Assembly (NCBI GenBank): GCA_964511185.1
Contig: CAZEDU010000080.1
Location: forward strand, 1-23,747
Direction of reading: 5' to 3'
Origin: CAZEDU01 sp964511185
GTDB taxonomy: Bacteria > Myxococcota > Myxococcia > Myxococcales > Myxococcaceae
DNA length: 23,747 nucleotides
Shown here: positions 13,710 through 21,168 of the stretch, piece after piece
Layout: every line of letters begins with the position of its first letter
Position numbering within the stretch: the first letter of the stretch is position 1
The notes under the pieces: model-generated
Databases searched by the model: none
Seen by the model: the letters and a program-made list of their open reading frames with translations, nothing else
Told to the model about the DNA's origin: nothing
Position numbers and translations under genes: made by a program

Positions 13710-15484
13710 GACTCCCCATTCCCGGCATTCGAAGTGGCGGCCACCAGACCCCTCAGCTCGCGGCGCGCTTCACGCATCGGGCCGGCAATCGGCTGGAGGC
13801 CAAAATCGATCACCTCGCCGACAGCGGCCGGACGCGGTTCGACCCGGCCTCGCCGGACGACGCCGCCTACCTGGAATTCGTCAACGAGCTGGTCGGCGCT
13901 CGAGAGCCCATCCGCCCCACCGACTTGCATGAAGAGGTCGCCCGGCTCGACCAGCTTCGCAGCGCCAGCCGTTCGTTCGAGTCGCTCACCGACCAGCTGC
14001 GCGTGGCCGAGCACTTCCCCGATTCCGCCACCCCGCTCAACGCGCCCTACCAGCACGCCTGGCGGCGCGAGCAGCTGCGCGATCTCCAGGTGGCCAAGGG
14101 CGCCCTGGAGCAGCTGCGCGGCGACCCCGAGCTCGACCCGACCGTGTTGCCGCGGCTCAAGAAGATCGAGCGCGAGCTCGCGGTCAGCCTCACCCAGCTC
14201 GAAGGTGCGGGGCTTCCGAAGCGACCGGCCGCCGCGCTGCGCGCCCACGACGTGGCCGAGCCCGGCCAGGCCGCCGCGCACCTGGCGCGCCTGCTCGACG
14301 ACGATGCGGTGGCGGCGAGCGCCCGCGCCGCGCTCGCCCAAGCGACCGGCGCCGAACGGGCCAAGCTCGAGGCCAACCTGGGCGCGTTCGCGCTCCTCTC
14401 CGACGCCGCGCTCCACACGCCCAGCTACGCGCAGACCGGGATGGGCTGGCACTACCCCGACTCGCGCACGTCCTACCGGGCCCGCGAATGGCAACCCTGG
14501 TCGATGCTGGTGTCCGATGAGCGCGTCCAAGCCAGCCGGGTCGAGCTGGTTCGCACCTTGACGCGGGCGCTCGAGTCGCCGCGGCCCAGCGAAGCGATGG
14601 AGCGCGCGCTGGTCACCACCTTCCTGGATGAGATCGGCGTCGACCCGAACGTCGCGCGCGGCTGGAAGCCCAGGCCCGAGGCGGTGCGCGAGGCGCTTCA
14701 GAGCGAGGCCCTGACGCCGCTGCGCGCGCTGAACGAGACGGTCGACGAAATGGCGCCGCACGCGCCGCACGTCCGGCCGCAGCTGCGCCAAGTCGTAGAC
14801 CAGGTGATCCGCCACGTCGTCGAGGGCGACTTCAGGAAGTGGCGCTACGAAAATCCGACCAGCGCTCGGCAGCTCGCCGCGCTCTCGGATGAGCAGCGCG
14901 CGACCTGGATGCGTGGCCTTCAAGTGCGAGGCAAGAAGCTCGAGCACTTGACGACCCGCGAGGAAGACGGGGTCGACCTGTTGTGGCTCACCAAGATCGG
15001 CGGCCCCAGCCATGGGTTCGACTATGGCGGCCAGTGCCTGCTGCCGCTGCTGACCAACGCCCGGACGAAGGCGATCGTGGTCGAGGACGCGCGCTCGCCG
15101 CAACACCCTTCGGCGCGCGCCTACTTGCGCATGCTCAACGTCGAGGGACAGCCGCCTCGGCTTTACCTCGAGCCGCTCCAGCGCGACTTCCTGCACCGCG
15201 GTGAATTTCGCTCGGCCGCCGAAGACGCGCAGTTCCAGCGCCTGATCTTGCGGCACGCGGCGGCCAAGGCCAAGAAGATGGGCCTGGCGCTCAGCATCGA
15301 CCCGGCGCTCGAGCCGCTGGCGCGACAGCTGGGGCTCGTCGGCCGCCTCTCCCAGGATCAATACGTGCTCGAGCCGAGCGGCGGCGTCTTCGAGGCGTCG
15401 GACACGCTGAGCCACAAGCACGACTGGGTGCAGACCGAGCGCGAGGTGACGAACCCGTTGACGCGCTGGGTGATCGAGCCATGA
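13706..15484 (+). CDS. Family member 3: helical protein with C-terminal cysteine-containing domain
   Basis: 592 residues, starting with MRLPIPGIRSGGHQTPQL; the first acidic residue is E31. The N-terminal two thirds is helical (for example VARLDQLRSASRSFESL and LPRLKKIERELAVSL) with no recognised fold. The family motif WRYENPTSARQLAAL...W lies at 379-401. The C-terminal domain follows: GGPSHGFDYGGQCLLPLL with C444, NARTKAIVVEDA, ARAYLRMLNVEG, RLYLEPLQ and HAAAKAKKMGLAL. It aligns with the 637- and 1182-aa proteins. The DAN/DAQ of the relatives is NAR here, so any active site may differ. It is translationally coupled to the TPR-like gene by the 4-nt overlap and is followed after 19 nt by the protease/AAA+ gene. 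Cytosolic by composition; function unknown. Confidence 0.9.
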   Translation: MRLPIPGIRSGGHQTPQLAARFTHRAGNRLEAKIDHLADSGRTRFDPASPDDAAYLEFVNELVGAREPIRPTDLHEEVARLDQLRSASRSFESLTDQLRVAEHFPDSATPLNAPYQHAWRREQLRDLQVAKGALEQLRGDPELDPTVLPRLKKIERELAVSLTQLEGAGLPKRPAAALRAHDVAEPGQAAAHLARLLDDDAVAASARAALAQATGAERAKLEANLGAFALLSDAALHTPSYAQTGMGWHYPDSRTSYRAREWQPWSMLVSDERVQASRVELVRTLTRALESPRPSEAMERALVTTFLDEIGVDPNVARGWKPRPEAVREALQSEALTPLRALNETVDEMAPHAPHVRPQLRQVVDQVIRHVVEGDFRKWRYENPTSARQLAALSDEQRATWMRGLQVRGKKLEHLTTREEDGVDLLWLTKIGGPSHGFDYGGQCLLPLLTNARTKAIVVEDARSPQHPSARAYLRMLNVEGQPPRLYLEPLQRDFLHRGEFRSAAEDAQFQRLILRHAAAKAKKMGLALSIDPALEPLARQLGLVGRLSQDQYVLEPSGGVFEASDTLSHKHDWVQTEREVTNPLTRWVIEP

Positions 15485-15503
15485 CAGCCGAGTTGGAGTT
15501 TCC

Positions 15504-18500
15504 ATGAGAGCCCCGACCGTTCTTCGACCTTTGGCATCGCCCACCTCGGGCAGGCCTTCGGTGCGCGACATCGTGCCGAGGACGCTTCAGCAAGGCGGCA
15601 TGTCATCGGCGGTCCGCGCGCGGGCAGGCGTTCGCGCTCCGGGCGGTAAGTCGTGGCTCGAGACCACGGCCGAGAGGCAGCCGGTTCAACCTCCGCCCCG
15701 GCCCAAGGTGGACCGGCAAGCCCAGGGCGAGGTGCGGAGCTGGCCCAAAGGCGTCTCGCAGGAGCGGGTGGCCGAGGTGGTGAAGATACTCGGCGACGAC
15801 AACGAGAAGTTCTTGCCCGTGCGAATCGAAGATGGCGTCGGCGGCCACTGGCCAGGCGCCGAGATCATTCGCGACTACGCCGACGCGGTGAACCTGAAGC
15901 CCGAGTCGGCGCTGCACGAGCTGGTCGTCTACGGGCCGCGCGCCAACGCGGTGAAGAGCCTCGTTCAGAAGTGGCAAGGCAAGGGCTGGGCGGCGCTGAG
16001 GCGTGCCGACGCGGAAGACTTCGCCACGGCGATGCTGCGCGACGGCCTCTGGGGCCGAAAGCATCTGTTCGCCGACGGTCCCGAGGTCGCGCCCTGGCCC
16101 CTCGGGCCAACGGAAGTTCCGCTCTCACGCTTCAACAACTGGCAGCGATCCAAGCCCATCGCGGACCACGAAGAGGTCGTGCAGACCGTGGCCAAGGCGT
16201 ATTTCGAGCGCGCCGGCCTCGACGAGCGAACCGGCTGGCAGGAGCTGAACCAGGGGATCATTCGCGACGAAGGCTTGCCACCTGAGGGTGCGGAAGACGT
16301 CCGCGCCATGCTGCTCGATGGCGACTGGGGGCAGCTGCGGCTGTATGTGACGAAGGATCTTTTCAGCGCCGCGGTGAAGTACGGCAAGGATCTCGCCAAG
16401 TACCGAGAGGACCGCCAAGCGTTCATCGAAGCGGTTCCCAGCCGCACGCACCGCGCCTTCCTGCGGCTGTGGGAAAGCTATGAGGGCCAGACCTCGCTCA
16501 CCCAAGCCGCCCGAGAGGGCGGCAAGTTCGATTTTCCCGACGAGTTCGGCCGGGTGCTCGATGAAGCAAAGAACGATGAGCCTGGCCTCTGGCACACCGA
16601 GCTCACCCGAGAGCTGGGAACCTACTTCTATGACAAGGCTTATCTGCGCGCCGATGCTCACCTCCCGAGCTTCGGCAAGGCCGTCGCCAAGGCCGCAGAT
16701 GACGCCGGCGGCCTGCCCCCCGAGGTCTGGAACGCCGAGGTCGACCGGCTCAGCTCGATTCAGCGACAAATCCGTTCCTCGGTCGAGGCGGACGCTGCCG
16801 AGCACGCGCGCAAGCTCTGGTCGCAAGACCCCGACGGCAACTTCGAAGACTTCCTCTACCTCGGCCTGAACGCGGCGCTCGACAAGCACCGCGCGGAAGG
16901 CGCCTTCGACGGCTTCACCACCAAGCTGGGCGAGTTCAAGGACTTCGCGACCCAGCTGCGCGGGTCGGTCGACAGCATCGAAGGCTACGTGGCGTGGGCC
17001 AAACGCCAGGGGCCCGACCTTCGCTTCGGCGAGTCGATTCCCAAGCCCGACCTCCACTGGCGCGTGCCCGAGGCCAAGCGCGGGGTGCTCAAGAAGCTGG
17101 TGCGGGTGAAGCAGCCCGGCGACGAGCGCGACAAGGTGCTCCTCGAGCGGACCCTGTCGGCCATCAGCGATGACGTGCTCGAGCGGCTGGCGGCCGCCGG
17201 CTACAAGATCATCGTCACGCGCAACAACGTCTCCAACGGCGATGGCAGCCTGCGCGGCCAGTCGACGCGCGCCGGCGTCGTGGTCGACCGCGCCGACGGC
17301 CTGCATGGCGGAGGCAAGGACGGCAACCAGATCATCGTGCGCACCCGCTGGCGCGACGGCAGGCTGACGCTGAACATCGGCACGGTGATGCACGAGATCG
17401 GCCACGCCTTCGACCTGAACATCTTGGGTCAAAACGGCAAGAAGCCGATGAACGAGCTGCCCGAGTTCGCCGAGGCGTTCGGCGCCGAGCACCCGCGGCT
17501 GCGATCGTATTTTCACAACCAGGTCGAGTTCGCCGCCGAGATGTTCGGCCGCTACATGCTCGACCCCGAGCGGGTCGCCCGCGAGTTTCCACAGACGGCC
17601 GCGGTCTTCAAGAAGCTCGGGGTCAGCGACAAGATGGTGTCCGGCGGCGAGAGCCTGGTGAAGCTCCAAGAGAGCTTCACGCCCGACGCCCCCGTCACCG
17701 GCCGTCCCAACCCGACGGAGGTGGTCGATGCGCTCGAGCACCTGAACGCCCGGCGCGCCGAGCAGGGCCAGGTCACCGATCCGTACATCCTCGAGCTGGA
17801 TGGTGAGCTCGCGGCCACCGAGTCGCTGGCGCGTCAGCTCGCCGCGCGCATCGTCACCAAGCGTGCGCCGAAAGTCGGGCCGTATGCCGTCGACGAATAC
17901 TTCGTTCACCTCGACGCCGCGACCTTCAACGACCGCGCCAAGATGGACAAGCTGCTCGACGATCTGACCGGCTCGCACGGCGCCCTGCTCTACTTGGACG
18001 ACCTGGCGCAGGTGAAGCCGACCTCGCCGGGCTTCGCGGCGCTCAAGGACTTCCAAGAGCGCCTGGGCGCGCTCGCGCCGCTCGTCCTCGCCGGCGGCAA
18101 GGAGGCCCGCGAGCAGCTGCGCGGCGCGCTCCCCAACGTGGTGCGCAAGGCCATCACGCTCGACCCGCTCACCTCGGAGCAGGTGTCGGAGCTGGTGAGC
18201 CGCAACGTGGCGGACGACGGCTTCGTGCTGACCGACGAAGCGCGTGCGGCGCTGGAGGAGCGCGTCCGCGGAGGCGACCATTCGGCCGCGATGGAGCTGT
18301 GGCGCGAGATCAAGACGCACCAGTCCGACCGGCTCGCCGACTTGCTCCGCGTCGTCGACCAGCAGCCCGAGGCGGTGACGTGGATTCTGTCGACCGACGT
18401 GAACGGCGCCAAGCTCCAGGGCAAGGCCGACCCGCACGGCGAGCTGATGAAGATGGTGGGGCTCGAGGGCGCCAAGAAGAAGATCGAGTCGATCATCGAC

Positions 18501-20567
18501 TCCGTCGCCGTCGCGCGCCGGCAGGAAGAGCTCGGCCTCGACGTCGACGACCCGCCGCGCCTCAACTTGCTGTTCGCCGGTAACCCCGGCACCGGCAAGA
18601 CGACCGTCGCGCAGCATTTGAGCCGCATGCTCTCGGACGTGGGCTACGTGCGCTCGAGCCGCGTCGCGAAGATCCGCATTCAAGACCTGCTGAACGGCAA
18701 CCCCGAGCAGAACGTCAAGAAGCTCTTCGAAGACAACAAAGACGGGGTCATCTTCATCGACGAGTTCCACCAGCTCAAAGACACCGACGAAGGCAAGCGC
18801 GCGTTCCGCGCGATGATCCCCTACCTGGCCGACAAGGAGTACCAGCGCACCGTCTTCATCGGCGCGGGCTACTCCGATGAGATCCGCAGCCTGGTGCGCG
18901 ACATCGACAAAGGGGCCGAGCGACGCTTCGTGCAGGTGCCGTTCGAGGACTACTCGCGCGTGGAGCTCGGCCAGATCCTCGACAAGATGATCGTCGACTA
19001 TCGCCTCGAGGGCACGCCCCCCGAGGTTCGCGAGGCGCTGCTGGACCGAGTGATTCGCAAGCAGCGCGCGATGAAGCACCCCGGCAACGCGGGTGACGTC
19101 GAGACCATTCTCGGGCTGTCGCAAGAGAACAAGAACACCCGGGTGGCCAAGGCCGCGCGGGAAGAGAAGCTCACCCGCGACGAGCTGTTGGCCCTCACCC
19201 GCACTCTGACGGTGGACGATGTCGTCGAGCCGCCCCGCGAGACGCCGGAGCAGGTCTGGAACGCCATCGACGAGCTGGAGGGCCTTGAGAACGTGAAGCG
19301 GCAGCTGCGCGAGATTCAAGACAGCATCGAGTTCGCCCGCGCCCTGGACAAGGACCCGCTCAGCACCTTCGAGCCGTACATCCTTCTCGAGGGGCCCGCG
19401 GGGTCGGGCAAGAGCACGCTCGCCAAGCTGATCGGCCGGCTGATGGCGGCCAACGACATCGTGCCCGACGCCGGGTTGGTCGAGCGCAAGGGCACCGAGA
19501 TGCTCGGCGGTTTCGTCGGCAACTCGACGGCCCTGGCCGTGCGCGGCGCTTTCGAGGAGTCGTGGGGCAAGACGCTCTTCATCGACGAGATCGGCGCGCT
19601 CGGCATGGCGGTCGGCGGCTACGAGAAGCAGGCGGCCAAGGAGTTCCTCACGCAGATGGAGGACAACCGCGGCAAGTTCATCTTGGTCGTGGCCGACTAC
19701 CCCGACAACATCAACAAGTTCTTGGGGCTCGATGCCGGCCTTCCCCGGCGCTTCGGCCTGCGCCTCAAGCTCGACTCGCTGGGCGCCGACGCGGCGGCGT
19801 CGGTGCTCATCGGCCGCATCAAGGAAGCAGACCTCGACGCGGCCGGCATTCGAAAGCACATCGGCAAGCGGATGGAAGAGCTGGTCGACCTACCGGCCTG
19901 GGCCGGCGGCGGCGACGTGCGCACGTTGGCCAACAAGATCTGGGTGGCGCAGGCCGCCGCGTGGAAGGCGCGCAAGGCCAAGGGCGAGAACCCCGACCCG
20001 CGCAAGGTGCTGCCCGAGGCGTTCGACGCCGCCTTCGCCGAGATGAAGTCCGAGGTCTCGCGCCGGCCCGATCCGAGCGCCGACGAGCCGGCCTCCGACT
20101 TCGCCTACGCGACGCAAGTCGCCCACAAGGGCAAGGCCGACAAGGTCGCCAAGGTCGAAGCGCTCACGGGCGAAGACCAGACGGTGATGGCGGCCATGTC
20201 AGAGGTCGACAAGCAGTTTGCCCGCCGCTTCAACAACGACCCCAAGTTGGCGAAGGCCCAAGAGGCCGACGTCGACAGCGACTACAACCGAGCCATCGCC
20301 AAGAAACTGGGGCTCGAGCCGGAGGAAGCCTTCGCCCAAGTCCAGAAGGTCAAGGTGAAGATCCGCAAGATGGTCAAGGTGATGGAGGCGAAGGAAGTGC
20401 AGAAGTTCGTCTACCACTGCCCCTTCTGCGGCGGCGTCGAGAGCCCGAACTGCGCGTACATGGGCCAGTCGCTCGAATGGAAGATCCAGCACTCGCTGCG
20501 CAAGCCCTTCAAGGTCACCGAGTACGAAGAGAAGATGCGCGAGGTGGTCGAGGAGCACGAAGTTTAG
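15504..20567 (+). CDS. Giant fusion: lethal-factor-like zinc metalloprotease with tandem CbxX/SpoVK-type AAA+ domains
   Basis: 1687 residues from an ATG with GGAG 5 nt upstream. The leader MRAPTVLRPLASPTSGR is followed by an unrecognised region (about 60-600). A zinc-protease motif HEIGH (630-634) and downstream EFAAEMFGRYML (E675, E679) resemble the anthrax-lethal-factor/M34 type. At about 785-900 lies an AAA-like segment with a Walker-B-like ALLYLDDL (827-834) but no visible Walker A. Two AAA+ domains follow: Walker A GNPGTGKT (1026-1033) with Walker B VIFIDE (1082-1087), and GPAGSGKS (1297-1304) with LFIDE (1358-1362). ERRF and PRRF are candidate arginine fingers. AGYSDE and the GVIFIDE style point to the CbxX/CfqX/SpoVK group. 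The C-terminus has C1639, C1642 and C1650, a possible zinc site. It may be an ATP-driven unfoldase with a protease, or a secreted protease carried with its motor. No known protein with this full architecture is recalled. Confidence 0.9.
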   Translation: MRAPTVLRPLASPTSGRPSVRDIVPRTLQQGGMSSAVRARAGVRAPGGKSWLETTAERQPVQPPPRPKVDRQAQGEVRSWPKGVSQERVAEVVKILGDDNEKFLPVRIEDGVGGHWPGAEIIRDYADAVNLKPESALHELVVYGPRANAVKSLVQKWQGKGWAALRRADAEDFATAMLRDGLWGRKHLFADGPEVAPWPLGPTEVPLSRFNNWQRSKPIADHEEVVQTVAKAYFERAGLDERTGWQELNQGIIRDEGLPPEGAEDVRAMLLDGDWGQLRLYVTKDLFSAAVKYGKDLAKYREDRQAFIEAVPSRTHRAFLRLWESYEGQTSLTQAAREGGKFDFPDEFGRVLDEAKNDEPGLWHTELTRELGTYFYDKAYLRADAHLPSFGKAVAKAADDAGGLPPEVWNAEVDRLSSIQRQIRSSVEADAAEHARKLWSQDPDGNFEDFLYLGLNAALDKHRAEGAFDGFTTKLGEFKDFATQLRGSVDSIEGYVAWAKRQGPDLRFGESIPKPDLHWRVPEAKRGVLKKLVRVKQPGDERDKVLLERTLSAISDDVLERLAAAGYKIIVTRNNVSNGDGSLRGQSTRAGVVVDRADGLHGGGKDGNQIIVRTRWRDGRLTLNIGTVMHEIGHAFDLNILGQNGKKPMNELPEFAEAFGAEHPRLRSYFHNQVEFAAEMFGRYMLDPERVAREFPQTAAVFKKLGVSDKMVSGGESLVKLQESFTPDAPVTGRPNPTEVVDALEHLNARRAEQGQVTDPYILELDGELAATESLARQLAARIVTKRAPKVGPYAVDEYFVHLDAATFNDRAKMDKLLDDLTGSHGALLYLDDLAQVKPTSPGFAALKDFQERLGALAPLVLAGGKEAREQLRGALPNVVRKAITLDPLTSEQVSELVSRNVADDGFVLTDEARAALEERVRGGDHSAAMELWREIKTHQSDRLADLLRVVDQQPEAVTWILSTDVNGAKLQGKADPHGELMKMVGLEGAKKKIESIIDSVAVARRQEELGLDVDDPPRLNLLFAGNPGTGKTTVAQHLSRMLSDVGYVRSSRVAKIRIQDLLNGNPEQNVKKLFEDNKDGVIFIDEFHQLKDTDEGKRAFRAMIPYLADKEYQRTVFIGAGYSDEIRSLVRDIDKGAERRFVQVPFEDYSRVELGQILDKMIVDYRLEGTPPEVREALLDRVIRKQRAMKHPGNAGDVETILGLSQENKNTRVAKAAREEKLTRDELLALTRTLTVDDVVEPPRETPEQVWNAIDELEGLENVKRQLREIQDSIEFARALDKDPLSTFEPYILLEGPAGSGKSTLAKLIGRLMAANDIVPDAGLVERKGTEMLGGFVGNSTALAVRGAFEESWGKTLFIDEIGALGMAVGGYEKQAAKEFLTQMEDNRGKFILVVADYPDNINKFLGLDAGLPRRFGLRLKLDSLGADAAASVLIGRIKEADLDAAGIRKHIGKRMEELVDLPAWAGGGDVRTLANKIWVAQAAAWKARKAKGENPDPRKVLPEAFDAAFAEMKSEVSRRPDPSADEPASDFAYATQVAHKGKADKVAKVEALTGEDQTVMAAMSEVDKQFARRFNNDPKLAKAQEADVDSDYNRAIAKKLGLEPEEAFAQVQKVKVKIRKMVKVMEAKEVQKFVYHCPFCGGVESPNCAYMGQSLEWKIQHSLRKPFKVTEYEEKMREVVEEHEV

Positions 20568-20629
20568 GCCACGTGACCCAAGACCCAATCGAGCAGCTTT
20601 AAAATCAGGCACTTACATCGACGGGCGGT

Positions 20630-20661
20630 GGGTGCCAAGCTCACAACTCTTCTGGGCACCC
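20630..20661 (+). other. Inverted repeat in the gap before the 150-aa gene
   Basis: GGGTGCC (20630-20636) and GGCACCC (20655-20661) are inverted copies separated by 18 nt. They lie in the 140-bp gap after the stop of the 1687-aa gene. It could be a weak transcription end or an operator for the following gene pair. No T tract follows. The rest of the gap is less GC-rich than the genes (for example around TTTAAAATC at 20598-20606), so a promoter for the second small/large pair could sit here, but no clear -35/-10 pair is seen. Confidence 0.3.
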
Positions 20662-20707
20662 CCTCGATAAATCTCACAGTAGCTCCGCCCCCACCCGGAG
20701 TCGCACT

Positions 20708-21160
20708 GTGGATTCAGAGATTGAGCGCACGATCTTTCACTACTTTCCTGAGCGAAAGCTCGAAAGTCCGCTGAAGAACCGCGCGGTGACCTGGGACTAC
20801 GACCCGCGGTACACCGCCCTCAAGGCAGTCTTAAGCCAGCTCAAGGCGGTCGATTCGAGCCTGCGCCCCGGCACCCGCGGCCACTACGACCTGTCCGAAG
20901 AGGTCGTCTTTCGCGGCGGCGCGGTTCGGCTGCAGCTGTCGTATCTCGGTCCGTTCGCGGCGCTCAACCATCTGCACGACGTCGAGCTGTCGGAGGACGA
21001 CCGCGAGCTGCAAAGCCGCATTCGGCAGGTGCTCCAGCGCAACCGGATCACCGTGCTCGACGCGGCGACGCTCACCGAGCGCGTCGGGTGGATTCCTTCG
21101 GCCCTGAAGGGCCGCGCCGCCACCGTCTGGAATTGTCTCTTCGTCCTGGGGCCGAACTAA
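20708..21160 (+). CDS. Small protein of unknown function paired with the downstream large protein (paralog of 5832-6281)
   Basis: 150 residues from a GTG start, with CGGAG about 9 nt upstream. It is homologous along its full length to the 149-aa protein at 5832. Shared are IERTI..YFPERKLESP, WDYDPRY.ALKA, GTRGHYDLSEE, RLQLSYLGPFAALN and the VWNCLFVLG ending. No domain is recognised and there is no signal peptide or membrane helix. The conserved Trp-Asn-Cys near the C-terminus and the strictly conserved YDLSEE and RLQLSY blocks are the best candidates for function. It ends 8 nt before the next large gene, repeating the arrangement at 5832-6293. The pairing suggests that each small protein serves its own large partner; whether as chaperone, adaptor or immunity factor is open. 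Confidence 0.88.
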   Translation: MDSEIERTIFHYFPERKLESPLKNRAVTWDYDPRYTALKAVLSQLKAVDSSLRPGTRGHYDLSEEVVFRGGAVRLQLSYLGPFAALNHLHDVELSEDDRELQSRIRQVLQRNRITVLDAATLTERVGWIPSALKGRAATVWNCLFVLGPN

Positions 21161-21168
21161 GAGCCGCC

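Noticed and set aside
16125..19859. Long open frame antisense to the protease/AAA+ gene
   Set aside because: The plus strand encodes intact Walker A, Walker B and HExxH motifs here; the antisense frame shows no recognisable motif.
20590..20700. Sigma-54-type promoter in the gap before the 150-aa gene
   Set aside because: GGCAC-like boxes occur, but no GC dinucleotide at the required spacing was found.
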